Positions 1 through 9,199 of a stretch of 50,514 nt of DNA are shown here, piece by piece. This DNA is from Flavobacteriaceae bacterium (lineage in GTDB: Bacteria; Bacteroidota; Bacteroidia; Flavobacteriales; Flavobacteriaceae): contig JAIXYI010000044.1 in assembly GCA_027490305.1 (NCBI GenBank), positions 1 to 50,514 of the forward strand, given 5' to 3'. Below the pieces are notes generated by a model. That model saw only the letters and a list, made by a program, of their open reading frames with translations. It was not told where the DNA came from and did no database searches. The translations under genes were made by a program, and so were the position numbers. Numbering within the stretch: the stretch's first letter is position 1; each line of letters begins with the position of its first letter.

Positions 1-520
1 CCAAGCGAGAACACAGCATCATTACCACACCCCGTTTGTCATCCCGACGCAGGAGGGATCCCATTCAGTGGTCAGTGGCGGTCGCAGAAGTTGGCAGTGG
101 GCGATGGGCAGTCGCAGTCTCCTCAATTACTAATAAATTACGCATTTAAATCTCTTTGTTTTGCACAAGTTTGAAAGGTCCCTCGCTGCGCTCGGGATGA
201 CGGCGTGTTTCACCGAAGAAGTGGATTTCTCGGCTGCGCTCGAAATCCGAACCGGTAAACTGTAGTGCTACTTAAGACTAGGGATTCCCGAAAACAGAAC
301 GGATTGGCTCCACTGGTATTTCGAGCAACGCCGAGAAATCCATGAGTCTCGGATGGACCCCGTCATCCCGAGCACAGCGAGGGACCTTTTCAGTCGAAGC
401 TGCATAGCAGACAGGGGGCGGTGGGCAGTCTCAGTCGCTGTGGGGGTTGCTTACTACCTTTCTTCCGATCTCCCGATCTCCCGATCTTCCGATCTTCCCA
501 ACTTCCTAACTTCCGATCTT
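1..520. repeat. Gene-free stretch with nested palindromic dispersed repeats
   Basis: No convincing gene lies here. Two nested inverted repeats are visible: a 29-bp arm at 175-203 (containing CCTCGCTGCGCTCGGGATGA) pairs with 360-388 with one mismatch, and inside it a 24-bp arm at 223-246 (containing TTTCTCGGCTGCGCTCGAAA) pairs imperfectly with 318-341. A third unit, GTCATCCCGACGCAGGAGGG, begins near 38. Motifs of this kind are common dispersed intergenic repeats in Bacteroidota. The stretch 465-520 is an 8-bp-period tract (CCGATCTC/CCGATCTT units) just after the end of the M48 protease gene. Two short plus-strand ORFs here are low-complexity readings of the tract. Confidence 0.8.
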
Positions 521-1336
521 CTAAAATACTACCCCAAACTTCGCTGCGGTGGCTTTTGCCTTTGGTATCAGTTTCTTCAGGTTGGCGATACGGGTTGCGT
601 CTGATGGGTGGGTGCTGAGGAATTCCGGCTGGCCGCCTTTGCCCTGGGCCGACATGCGTTGCCAGAACTCGATGGCTTTATCAGGATTGTAGCCAGCGAT
701 GGCCATTAGCGTGAGGCCAATTTCGTCGGCTTCGCTTTCGTGGCCGCGGCTGAACGGAAGCATAACGCCCACTTCTGAGCCGAGTCCGTATGCCTGCATG
801 AATAGTTGTTGTGTTTCCGGACTCTTCCCTGCGGTGGCGACGGAAAGTGCGGCGGCGCCAAGTTGTTGTCCCTGTGCGGCTGTCATCCGTTGTGCGCCGT
901 GGTTCGACAGTGCGTGTGCGACTTCGTGTCCCATCACGGTGGCGAGTCCGGCTTCATCCTTTGTAATGGGCAATATGCCGCTGTATACGACAATCTTCCC
1001 GCCGGGCATACACCAGGCGTTAACCGATTTGTCTTCGACCAACTTATACTCCCACGCGTAGCCATTCAGGTAGTCTTTCTGTCCGATCGAGGTCAGGTAG
1101 CGTTCCGCGGCGCCCTTGATTTTCAGCCCCACCGACTCGACCTGACGGGCAGCCGGCGTCCCATTGATGACTTTGTTTTCTTTGAGGAATGTCCCGTATT
1201 GTGAAAAAGACAGCGGAAACAACTCGCTGTTACTCACGATATTCGCGTATTTCTTTCCTGTAAAAGGATTGGTCGCGCAGGAGTAAATTACGGCGGCCAA
1301 AACAAGGGTTCCGAAGGAGACCAGAATTCGTTTCAT
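521..1336 (-). CDS. M48 family zinc metalloprotease lipoprotein
   Basis: A 271-residue secreted peptidase of the M48 (Oma1/BepA-like) family, expected to act in the periplasm on misfolded or membrane proteins. The leader ends in a plausible lipobox (AAVIYSC), followed by TNPFTGKK. The zinc-binding HEVAH sits near residues 135-139, and the third ligand is expected in ESEADEIG about 65 residues later, as is usual in M48. The length suits a single peptidase domain with no C-terminal TPR region, so this is the short form. It lies downstream of the GH31 gene on the same strand but is separated from it by a terminator. The substrate cannot be told from sequence. Confidence 0.92.
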   Translation of the reverse strand: MKRILVSFGTLVLAAVIYSCATNPFTGKKYANIVSNSELFPLSFSQYGTFLKENKVINGTPAARQVESVGLKIKGAAERYLTSIGQKDYLNGYAWEYKLVEDKSVNAWCMPGGKIVVYSGILPITKDEAGLATVMGHEVAHALSNHGAQRMTAAQGQQLGAAALSVATAGKSPETQQLFMQAYGLGSEVGVMLPFSRGHESEADEIGLTLMAIAGYNPDKAIEFWQRMSAQGKGGQPEFLSTHPSDATRIANLKKLIPKAKATAAKFGVVF

Positions 1337-1460
1337 AAATGGGAGGGTTTTACGAGGGGGTAAAATTAGGATAATATCCCGACGTTTTCTTACAGGACGA
1401 TGGCATTTCGTTTAAAAATTCGGAGTCCAGAGGGATTGGTCCCGCCGTTGGGAACCATCG

Positions 1461-1493
1461 GTAAAAAATAAAAAACCGGGCGTTTACCCGGTT
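1461..1493 (-). terminator. Rho-independent terminator after the GH31 gene
   Basis: AACCGGG (1474-1480) and CCCGGTT (1487-1493) form a 7-bp GC-rich stem with a 6-nt loop. On the minus strand it is followed at once by a T-rich run. It starts about 20 bp past the GH31 stop codon. Confidence 0.85.
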
Positions 1494-1513
1494 CCTTTTA
1501 CGTTCATTATATC

Positions 1514-3916
1514 TTACTTCGACAAATCCTTGCCAGTAATGTGTACTTCGGTGAAATCTTTGTCGACCAACAGCGTTCCGTCTTCTGCCAGGGCGTTGGT
1601 CGCACGTTCGTTGTCGATATAGATGGAGTGGATTTCAAACGGCAACCCATGAAGGTGGATCCGGAATTTGCTATACGGCAATTCAAACTTCCCTTCCTTA
1701 TGCTGTTGGAAGATCAATTGGTTTTCACGTCCGTTCAGGCTGAAGGTCGAAACGCTGTAACGTCCTTTGTTGTAATCGTAGCCGTCGTGGGAATCTTCGT
1801 AGAGATACGACTTTTCCTTGCCCAGTTTGTAGTAGACGTCGAGGGTGATTTCGGTCAGTTCCACTTCATCCACATACTGCTGCACCGGATATTTCGGGAT
1901 GATCGCTCCTTCTTTAATAAAAAGCGGTATTTCGTCATAGGCCGTGCGGACCCACAGTTCGCGTTTGCCCGGCGTGAGCTCGCCCGTCCAGTAGTTGTAC
2001 CAGTTCCCTTTCGGCAGGTACATCCGGCGACCTTGTGCATTCGGTTCGAGTATCGGACATACCAGGATGTGATTCCCGAACAGGAATTCATCGGTGCGGT
2101 AATGCGTCTGCGCGTCTTCCTGGTCGAAATAAAACAACGGCTTGAGCATCGGCACACCGTCCTGGATATACTCCCAGAACATAGTATAGAGATACGGCAG
2201 GAGTTGGTAGCGAAGCGAGACGAACTTGCGGGTGATGTCAATCACTTCCTGGTCGAATGACCACGGTTCCTGGTCGCCATGATCGCCTGACGAGTGCGTG
2301 CGGCAGAACGGATGGAAGACACCCAACTGGATCCAACGGGCATAGAGTTCGCCGGATGGCTGCTCGGCAAATCCGCCAATGTCTGATCCGGTGAAGCCCA
2401 TACCCGAGATCGACATCCGTTGCATCTGGATGTTGGCGATCCAAAGGTGTTCCCATGAGGCGACGTTATCGCCTGTCCAGGAAGACGTAAACCGCTGCGC
2501 GCCCGAATAAGCCGAACGTGTAATGATAAACGGACGCTTGGGATAGGCAAACCGCTTCACCCCTTCATAGGTGGCGCGGGCCATTTGCGTACCATATATA
2601 TTGTGTGCTTTGCGGTGACTGCACGGGTTGCCGTCGAAGTCGTGGCGGACGTCCATCGGGAAGGTCTTACCCGGAACTTCCATAACGGCCGGTTCGTTCA
2701 TGTCGTTCCACACGCCTTTCACGCCGATATCGGCGATAAGTTCCTTGAAAAGTCCGGCCCACCACTCACGCACGGCCGGGTTGGTATAATCGGGGAAGTT
2801 ACATTCGCCCGGCCATACTTTTCCTTTCATGTAAGGTCCGTCGGCACGCTTGCAGAAATAATCGTTGGCAAGCGCTTCCTGGTAGACCCAATAGTCATTG
2901 TCGATCTTGATGCCCGGGTCGATGATGACGATGGTCTTGAATCCATCTTCTGCCAACTCGGCGACCATTTTCTTCGGGTCGGGGAAGTACTCTTTGTTCC
3001 AGGTGAAACAGCGGAAGCCTTCCATATAGTCGATGTCAAGGTAGATGGCGTCGCACGGAATGCTGAGTTCCCGGAATTTACCTGCTACTTCGCGCACTTT
3101 ACTTTCCGGATAATAGCTCCACTTACACTGGTGGTAGCCCAGGGCCCACATGGGTGGCATTTCGGGTACGCCGGTGAGTTGGCTATACGAGGTCACGACA
3201 TCCGACATTTGCGGACCGTAGAAGAAATAGTAGTTCATTTCGCCTCCTTCGGCCCAGAAGCTGGTTACATTCCGACGTTCGCAACAGAAATCGAAGCCGG
3301 TGCGAAACGTGTTGTCGAAAAAGATACCGTAGGAGATTTTGTGGTGCAGGCCGATGTAAAACGGCACGACCTTATATAACGGTTCCTGGTCACGGTGGAA
3401 GGCATATTGGTCGGTGGCCCAGTTCTCAACGCGTTTGCCTTTGAGGTTGGAATGTGACGCTTTGTCACCCATTCCGTAAAAGCTCTCGCCTTCACGCGAT
3501 TGCTTGCTCATTTTGACCACATTCCCGCCAAAATGGTAGCTTTCTTCCCAGTGGAAACCTTTTTCGTCTTCGAGGATCAGGTGGCCTTCGATATCGTAAA
3601 GACCTACCCGCATGTCATTCTTGCGAACCCGACAGAGCACTTTACTCGTCTGGATTTGCCAGTATTCTTTGTATTCTTTGACTTCCAGGAAATTATATCC
3701 GTGCGATTGGTTGGGATCGATGGCATAGGAAAAATCCTTGCTAAAATAGCCCTTCGCCGTATACCGAAACCGTAACAGACTGTCGCGCAGTACCGTTACC
3801 TTGAGGATGACGTTGTTATGGGAATGGAAAAAAATGGAATCTCCTTCATGGACCACCGACGCGATCCCGCTGGGATACTGGTCGCCCTTAAACTCTAGTT
3901 CAGTATTGGTGATCAT
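1514..3916 (-). CDS. Glycoside hydrolase family 31 alpha-glucosidase
   Basis: An 800-residue GH31 enzyme hydrolysing alpha-glucosidic (or possibly alpha-xylosidic) bonds. The N-terminal beta-sandwich covers roughly residues 1-240 and the TIM barrel roughly 245-590. The barrel carries WNDMNEP near 401-407, whose Asp is the family's nucleophile, and SSWTGDN near 475-481, whose Asp is the usual acid/base. A C-terminal beta region follows. No signal peptide is evident, so it is probably cytosolic and may process maltodextrins. The ATG at 3914-3916 lies about 25 bp after a TATTTTTG promoter box. It shares strand and theme with glgB, but the 4280-5785 gene lies between them. Specificity (maltase, xylosidase or transglucosidase) is not decided by these motifs. 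Confidence 0.95.
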   Translation of the reverse strand: MITNTELEFKGDQYPSGIASVVHEGDSIFFHSHNNVILKVTVLRDSLLRFRYTAKGYFSKDFSYAIDPNQSHGYNFLEVKEYKEYWQIQTSKVLCRVRKNDMRVGLYDIEGHLILEDEKGFHWEESYHFGGNVVKMSKQSREGESFYGMGDKASHSNLKGKRVENWATDQYAFHRDQEPLYKVVPFYIGLHHKISYGIFFDNTFRTGFDFCCERRNVTSFWAEGGEMNYYFFYGPQMSDVVTSYSQLTGVPEMPPMWALGYHQCKWSYYPESKVREVAGKFRELSIPCDAIYLDIDYMEGFRCFTWNKEYFPDPKKMVAELAEDGFKTIVIIDPGIKIDNDYWVYQEALANDYFCKRADGPYMKGKVWPGECNFPDYTNPAVREWWAGLFKELIADIGVKGVWNDMNEPAVMEVPGKTFPMDVRHDFDGNPCSHRKAHNIYGTQMARATYEGVKRFAYPKRPFIITRSAYSGAQRFTSSWTGDNVASWEHLWIANIQMQRMSISGMGFTGSDIGGFAEQPSGELYARWIQLGVFHPFCRTHSSGDHGDQEPWSFDQEVIDITRKFVSLRYQLLPYLYTMFWEYIQDGVPMLKPLFYFDQEDAQTHYRTDEFLFGNHILVCPILEPNAQGRRMYLPKGNWYNYWTGELTPGKRELWVRTAYDEIPLFIKEGAIIPKYPVQQYVDEVELTEITLDVYYKLGKEKSYLYEDSHDGYDYNKGRYSVSTFSLNGRENQLIFQQHKEGKFELPYSKFRIHLHGLPFEIHSIYIDNERATNALAEDGTLLVDKDFTEVHITGKDLSK

Positions 3917-4279
3917 GCGCTTGTTTTGTGCAAAAAAACCAAAAATACAAAGATGGGGACGATTACGACCGGACGGCCAATAGGAGTTATCAACGATAAC
4001 GATTGAGTATGGGGAAAAGCAGGAATACCAAAGCCTTAAAGTAGAAGGTACGTACGAAATATCTGTAGGTAAAACGTGGTGACCGATGGCAAAACAAATG
4101 TTTCAGTACAAAAAACGGAAATATTATATATTTAATAATCAGACAACAAACGTCATCCGTCAAAAAAAATGACGATGCCGTGCAACGTTTTGCCTGTTTG
4201 TATCGTCTACTGCCCGGATGCCGACTTACAAATTCCGTATATTTAGCCGTCAGACGTCCCTAAATCAAATCCTAACCTT
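3917..4279. other. Divergent intergenic region (GH31 / 4280 gene)
   Basis: No ORF is supported here. The region holds the GH31 promoter box at 3940-3947 on the minus strand and a near-consensus TATATTTA at about 4237-4244 for the plus-strand gene. A small hairpin-capable element, CGTCAT...ATGACG around an A-run, lies near 4151-4175. The middle is AT-rich with no further recognisable signal. Confidence 0.5.
3940..3947 (-). promoter_or_regulatory. Flavobacterial -7 box for the GH31 gene
   Basis: TATTTTTG on the minus strand matches the flavobacterial consensus TAnnTTTG, about 25 bp before the ATG. A clear -33 element was not identified. Confidence 0.5.
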
Positions 4280-5785
4280 ATGATTCGAAAGCTCCTCTCC
4301 TATTTTCTGGCCCTTTTTGCCTTGCCGGCGCTGGCCCAAACCAACGCTCGGATCGTCGACTCCAAATCCGGCGAGAGCATCCCGTATGCGACCATCACCT
4401 ACAACCAGGGTGAGCATTTGATTTCCAATGATGACGGCATTTTCACCGTTCCGGCCAATACCTCTGACGATACGGTATTGACGGTGACCTTCCTGGGATA
4501 CACGCCCAAACAGGTACGTGTAGCGGATCTGTCAGGAAAAGACCCGGTCATCAAGATGGACGTCGGCGTCTTTGAACTGCAGGACGTACAGGTACAAAAA
4601 CCCGACGCCAATGCGATCATGGCTGCCGTGCGCCAGAATTTGTCGACCAACTATGCCCGTCTTTCGAAACCAATCCGTAACCGGGTTTTTATGCGGACAT
4701 CCAGCCTTTTCCGTCCACAACAGATGGAGGTAGAGATCACGAAATCAACGGGTTTCACCAAGAAAAACCTGGAGCAGGTTAACAATGAGATCGGGGCGCT
4801 GGGCCGTTCGCTGAAAGCACAACCGCCGAAAGAATACAGCGACCGGCTGTTTGATTATGTCCTGGCATTAAAAACCGCTAAAAACGGCAGCACCTATCCA
4901 GAGGCCAAAATGCGCATGTTTAAGGCCGTCAAAATCAAGAACGAAAACCGCTCAACCGATCTTGATGAACTGCAGCAAACGGCGATGAAAACGCTGCTGA
5001 AGCATATCGACACCACGAAATACTACCGTATGAAAAGCGGCTGGTTCGGTTCAAAGGATACCATCGACCTGACCGATAAAAAAGAAAAAAAGAAGAACCC
5101 GCTTAAAGAACTGAATGCCTCGAAATACAAAGTGCAGGAAGTGCTCGGCGCGCTGAGTCCGTTGAACAACAAAACCCTCGACTTCATCAATACGCCCGAT
5201 CGGTATGAGTATAAGTATGAAGGCGCTGTTTATTCCGATGAAACCGATTGGGTGTATGTCATTACGTTCACGCCCGATAGCCGAAAGGCCAAATTTCGAG
5301 GTAAGCTCTATGTATCGCAATCGGATTTCGCGATCGTGCGTATGGACTACAAACTGGAAGAAGGCGAGAAACTTGAAGGCATCAACCTCAAATTGCTGCT
5401 CGGCATCAAGTTTGCGGAAAATGTGGCAAAAGGAACGGCAATTTTCCGGAAAGATCCTGATGGACAAGGCTATTACCTACAATATGGCGCACGTGAATCG
5501 GGAAGTTACTTCTACGTGCACCGCCCACTGAAAATGATCGAAATCACGAAAGACCGCAGCGAGCGCGATGTCGTGGCCTTTGAATTCAAGATTGAAGGAA
5601 ACCAGTCAGAGAAAACCGAATACCTTAACCTCTCGCGCAGCACAGCAACGGAAGGGGAATACGACGAACTGAAAGAAGCGGAGTTCAAGTACGAGGTACT
5701 TCGAAAATACGACCAAAATATTTGGAAAGACTACGGCGCCATCGCCCCGCTCGAAGAAATGAAGCAATACCAGGCAGGTGAATAG
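4280..5785 (+). CDS. Secreted protein with carboxypeptidase-like regulatory (CarboxypepD_reg) domain
   Basis: 501 residues. A signal peptide (residues 1-19, ending ALPALAQ) is followed by a CarboxypepD_reg-like beta-sandwich of about 75 residues (RIVDSKSGESIPYATITY ... FLGYTP). The remaining 400 residues are rich in Lys and Glu, with a beta-rich region towards the C terminus (FTPDSRKAKFRGKLYVSQ). This architecture is frequent in Bacteroidota envelope proteins of unknown function; it lacks the TonB-dependent receptor barrel seen in SusC-like proteins. A strong terminator follows directly. It is transcribed away from the GH31 gene. No enzyme motif is visible, so the role is unknown. Confidence 0.8.
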   Translation: MIRKLLSYFLALFALPALAQTNARIVDSKSGESIPYATITYNQGEHLISNDDGIFTVPANTSDDTVLTVTFLGYTPKQVRVADLSGKDPVIKMDVGVFELQDVQVQKPDANAIMAAVRQNLSTNYARLSKPIRNRVFMRTSSLFRPQQMEVEITKSTGFTKKNLEQVNNEIGALGRSLKAQPPKEYSDRLFDYVLALKTAKNGSTYPEAKMRMFKAVKIKNENRSTDLDELQQTAMKTLLKHIDTTKYYRMKSGWFGSKDTIDLTDKKEKKKNPLKELNASKYKVQEVLGALSPLNNKTLDFINTPDRYEYKYEGAVYSDETDWVYVITFTPDSRKAKFRGKLYVSQSDFAIVRMDYKLEEGEKLEGINLKLLLGIKFAENVAKGTAIFRKDPDGQGYYLQYGARESGSYFYVHRPLKMIEITKDRSERDVVAFEFKIEGNQSEKTEYLNLSRSTATEGEYDELKEAEFKYEVLRKYDQNIWKDYGAIAPLEEMKQYQAGE

Positions 5786-5788
5786 CAA

Positions 5789-5815
5789 AAGGCCCCAGAA
5801 AACGGGGCCTTTTTT
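5789..5815 (+). terminator. Rho-independent terminator
   Basis: AAGGCCCC (5789-5796) and GGGGCCTT (5804-5811) form a strong stem, followed by a T6 run on the plus strand. The minus-strand reading has only a short T run, but the element lies between convergent genes and may also serve glgB. Confidence 0.88.
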
Positions 5816-5859
5816 ATTTTGTACCGGTAGATTATTTAAGCGCCACTCTTCCGTTGCTC

Positions 5860-7758
5860 TTACAACGTAAAGACCACTACGCCCAGTGGCGGTAAGGTAA
5901 TCGAAGCGGAAAACTCGCGCCCGTTCCATGCTTCTTTGTCAATCTTGATCGATTTTCCGTTTAACACGCCGCTGCCTCCGAAATCGGCATGGTCACTGTT
6001 GAATACTTCTGTGAGCTTGCCTTTTGCGGGCAAGCCAATGCGGTAATCGGTGCGGACGACCGGCGTGAAGTTGCAGACCACCACGACATCCTGTTTGGGG
6101 TTTTCGCCTTTGCGGATATAACTCAGCACGGCGTTCTGGTGATCGGAATAGGAAATCCATTCGAAACCATCCGGACTGAACTGTTTCTCGTATAAGGCCG
6201 GATGTGAGGTATACAATTTGTTGAGCGCGGCAATGGTCTTCCGGATGCCTTCGTGATAGCCAAACTGCAGTAAGTGCCAGTCAAGCGACCCGTCGAATTT
6301 CCATTCCGCCGATTGTCCGAACTCATCTCCCATGAACAGCAACTTGGCACCTGGATGGGTGAACATATAGCCATACAATAGACGAAGATTCGCAAAACGC
6401 TGCCATTCATCGCCCGGCATGCGGCCCAGAATCGAGCGTTTCCCATATACCACTTCATCATGCGACAAAGGCAACATGAAGTTCTCGGAAAAGGCATACG
6501 TCATCGAAAACGTCAGGTCGTTTTGGTGGTATTTGCGGTAAATCGTCTCGCGTTTGAAATACTGGAGGGTGTCGTGCATCCATCCCATCATCCACTTCAT
6601 GCCAAAGCCAAGTCCTCCGGCAGACGTCGGACGCGATACCATTGGGAAAGATGTACTCTCTTCGGCAATCGTCTGTACACCATCAAACATCGAGTAGACC
6701 GCTTCATTGAAGTCTTTAAGGAAGCTAATCGTTTCGAGATTTTCCCGGCCTCCAAACATATTCGGTTCCCATTCTCCGTCGTTTCGGGAATAATCGAGAT
6801 AGAGCATCGAAGCTACGGCATCCACCCGGAGTCCGTCGGCGTGGTAGCGGTCGAGCCAAAATATCGCATTGGAAATCAGGAAGGCGCGGACCTCATTGCG
6901 TCCGTAATTGAATACGAGGCTTTTCCAGTCGGGATGATAGCCCTTGCGCCGGTCGGGGTGCTCATAGAGATTCGACCCGTCGAAAAACCCGAGTCCGTGC
7001 GCATCTTCCGGAAAATGCGACGGTACCCAGTCGAGGATGACCCCGATGCCTGCCTGGTGTAATTTGTCGACCAGCACCATGAAATCCTGTGGTTTGCCGA
7101 AGCGGGACGTAGGCGCATAATAGCCTACTAACTGATAGCCCCATGACGGGTCGTAGGGGTATTCCATGACCGGCATGAACTCGACGTGTGTGAAGCCGGT
7201 TTCTTTCACATAGTCGACTAATTGGTCGGCCATTTCGAGATAGGCGAGGAATTTCCCTTCGGCGTTGCGGCGCCACGAGCCCAAATGGACTTCATATACG
7301 GAATACGGCTTGTCGAGTCCGTTTTTGTCTTTCCGCGATGTCATCCAGGATTTGTCTTTCCATTTGTAGTCGAGGTCCCATACCACCGAAGCCGTCTGGG
7401 GCGGATGCTCACAGAACAACGCGAACGGGTCGGCTTTTTCGGTTATGGCACCGCTATTGGATTGTATCTTATACTTGTATCGTGTTCCTTTCTCTACGCC
7501 AGGAATAAAACCTTCCCAAATTCCGGAACTGTCCCAGCGCACCATCAACGGATGTTGTCCCTGCACCCAATAATTGAAGTCGCCAATCACGGACACCGAC
7601 CGGGCGGCTGGGGCCCAGACGGCAAAATACACCCCTTTTACACCGTCGACTTCGGTGAGGTGCGCGCCCAGTTTTTCATACAGCCGGAAATGCTTACCGG
7701 CTTTGAAAAGATTGATATCGAATTCGGAAAAGAGCGAATACGGCTGTACAGCATTCAT
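5860..7758 (-). CDS. glgB: 1,4-alpha-glucan branching enzyme GlgB
   Basis: A 632-residue GH13 branching enzyme that introduces alpha-1,6 branches into alpha-glucan. A CBM48 module (about 20-120, with YFAVWAPAARSVSVIGDFN) precedes the barrel. Catalytic motifs are GLRVDAVASM (nucleophile Asp, near 310), TIAEES (acid/base Glu, near 363) and LSHDEVVYGK (transition-state Asp, near 432). The C-terminal beta domain ends in LPPLGVVVF. The length is typical for the short GlgB type. Start: ATG at 7756-7758, with a promoter 25-55 bp upstream. It completes the GlgE/maltokinase route encoded at the far right of the window, from which it is separated by about 40 kb. Confidence 0.97.
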   Translation of the reverse strand: MNAVQPYSLFSEFDINLFKAGKHFRLYEKLGAHLTEVDGVKGVYFAVWAPAARSVSVIGDFNYWVQGQHPLMVRWDSSGIWEGFIPGVEKGTRYKYKIQSNSGAITEKADPFALFCEHPPQTASVVWDLDYKWKDKSWMTSRKDKNGLDKPYSVYEVHLGSWRRNAEGKFLAYLEMADQLVDYVKETGFTHVEFMPVMEYPYDPSWGYQLVGYYAPTSRFGKPQDFMVLVDKLHQAGIGVILDWVPSHFPEDAHGLGFFDGSNLYEHPDRRKGYHPDWKSLVFNYGRNEVRAFLISNAIFWLDRYHADGLRVDAVASMLYLDYSRNDGEWEPNMFGGRENLETISFLKDFNEAVYSMFDGVQTIAEESTSFPMVSRPTSAGGLGFGMKWMMGWMHDTLQYFKRETIYRKYHQNDLTFSMTYAFSENFMLPLSHDEVVYGKRSILGRMPGDEWQRFANLRLLYGYMFTHPGAKLLFMGDEFGQSAEWKFDGSLDWHLLQFGYHEGIRKTIAALNKLYTSHPALYEKQFSPDGFEWISYSDHQNAVLSYIRKGENPKQDVVVVCNFTPVVRTDYRIGLPAKGKLTEVFNSDHADFGGSGVLNGKSIKIDKEAWNGREFSASITLPPLGVVVFTL

Positions 7759-7781
7759 GGTTGGATAGTTGGTTTAGGAGA

Positions 7782-7812
7782 TAAACATACGAAAATGGTT
7801 TGCCATCCCAAA
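7782..7812 (-). promoter_or_regulatory. Probable glgB promoter (-33 / -7)
   Basis: On the minus strand TTTG (7809-7812) is followed after about 19 bp by TATGTTTA (7782-7789), one mismatch from TAnnTTTG. The spacing fits the flavobacterial 17-23 bp range. Confidence 0.5.
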
Positions 7813-7875
7813 ATTCAACACGTCTTTTCGGGTAACGCCTTTTTTATCGCACCCAAAGACCTCCCAGCGAAGGTA

Positions 7876-9099
7876 TCAGATTCCCATTTCAATCTGGAAA
7901 CGCACGTACCAGTTTCCTTTTGTCGAACCGTCGAAATACTCGAGACGGTCGTAATTGACCTCGCCCTGTAGCTTAAAGGCATGCTCCCAGAGGTATTTCG
8001 TCACACCCAAGCTGAACTCGCGGGTGTTCGGCGCCAGTGTTTCAATCGATTTGGATACACGTTGGCTTGAAAAACGGCCGATGATTTCGTAATGGGACGG
8101 AAACAGGTAGCTGGCCTGGGCATCGTAACCCGAACCTGTATACACGTAGCGTACGCGGGTGGCATCAAGCGGATCCACGGTAATAGGACTTTTTGGAGTG
8201 TCTCGGGAAAAATAGGCCCCCATCACGGCCCAGCCGTTGTATTTGAGCATCGCATCAAGCATCAGTGTCTTCATCGTTCGGGGTTCGAAGAGGTCGTCGC
8301 CCAATTGTCCACCCGTACGCAGTGCCTGGTTATTTTGCTGGAAGGCACCCGATACCAGCAACTTTGGCGTCGTTTCCCGCATCAGGTCGCCTTCGAAAAA
8401 GGTACCGTCCTTGGTGAAAGAACCCAGCGGATACAGCTCCAATTTTCCCGTAAGGGCCACCCCATCGTCGGCCTGCCCGGTGGCATTGCGCCCTTCCCCT
8501 GTGCTGACCGCGGTACGCACCACATAACTGAAACGCTCTTGGTATTCGTGCAGGTAATGTGCCTGGAAACCGAAATCGCGGTCGATGTTGAATTTGGCGT
8601 TATTGATCGTCCGATCGGTCAATTGCAGCGCCCCGGATGAATTGACGCGTTGGCGGTTGCCGGGAAGTTTCGTTTGTCCGAAACTAAAAATCCAGCTTTT
8701 GTTAGGTCGGTAAAACACAACGGCATCGCGGACGATGTTGAGATTCTCGCCCTCCCTTACCTCTCCGACATCGCCGGGCGCAAACGACAACTGAATGGCG
8801 TAAAGAAACTTAGGATTCCCGATAAACCCATCAAACCGGAGACGCAGGCGGCGGATTTGCCCGTCATACGCTGGTTTTTCTCCTTCTTCATCCAGGTAGG
8901 TCACCCTATTCTGAATGCGAAAACGGAGGTTTAACTGAAAAAGGCTGTCAGGCGAGGTAATACCAATGCCTTTGCCGAAATTGTAATAGGGGAGCGAAGC
9001 AAGGTGGAGGTCGTTGGTGTTCTTGTTTTCAGGGGTTACCTGCGCCTTACCGAAACCAGTCACCAGAAGCGCGCACAGCAGCCAGCCGTATCTCATCAT
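7876..9099 (-). CDS. Outer-membrane porin, OprO/OprP-like family
   Basis: 407 residues with a cleavable leader (MMRYGWLLCALLVTGFGKAQ), then a long series of amphipathic beta-strands. Examples are LFQLNLRFRIQNRVTY, RRLRLRFDGFIGNPKFLYAI and the C-terminal NWYVRFQIEMGI. This is the pattern of phosphate-selective-porin-like proteins common in Flavobacteriaceae. An outer-membrane location is inferred; the solute is unknown, and the family name does not prove phosphate selectivity. The gene sits 117 bp upstream of glgB on the same strand and may be co-transcribed, although glgB has its own promoter-like sequence. It is divergent from prmA. Confidence 0.85.
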   Translation of the reverse strand: MMRYGWLLCALLVTGFGKAQVTPENKNTNDLHLASLPYYNFGKGIGITSPDSLFQLNLRFRIQNRVTYLDEEGEKPAYDGQIRRLRLRFDGFIGNPKFLYAIQLSFAPGDVGEVREGENLNIVRDAVVFYRPNKSWIFSFGQTKLPGNRQRVNSSGALQLTDRTINNAKFNIDRDFGFQAHYLHEYQERFSYVVRTAVSTGEGRNATGQADDGVALTGKLELYPLGSFTKDGTFFEGDLMRETTPKLLVSGAFQQNNQALRTGGQLGDDLFEPRTMKTLMLDAMLKYNGWAVMGAYFSRDTPKSPITVDPLDATRVRYVYTGSGYDAQASYLFPSHYEIIGRFSSQRVSKSIETLAPNTREFSLGVTKYLWEHAFKLQGEVNYDRLEYFDGSTKGNWYVRFQIEMGI

Positions 9100-9131
9100 C
9101 AGGAAATTGTTGTGGTTGTGTTATGTGTACG

Positions 9132-9139
9132 CAAAAATA
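9132..9139 (-). promoter_or_regulatory. -7 box for the porin gene
   Basis: TATTTTTG on the minus strand, with a TTTG about 16 bp upstream of it, lies 33-40 bp before the porin ATG. It fits TAnnTTTG. Confidence 0.5.
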
Positions 9140-9174
9140 GCGTTTCCCAAGCGCCCAAAAAAGTAAGATACGAT

Positions 9175-9182
9175 TACCTTTG
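9175..9182 (+). promoter_or_regulatory. -7 box for prmA-clpS
   Basis: TACCTTTG, an exact TAnnTTTG match, ends 17 bp before the prmA ATG. Together with the porin box it makes a compact divergent promoter region. Confidence 0.55.
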
Positions 9183-9199
9183 CGGAAATTTGAACAAGC

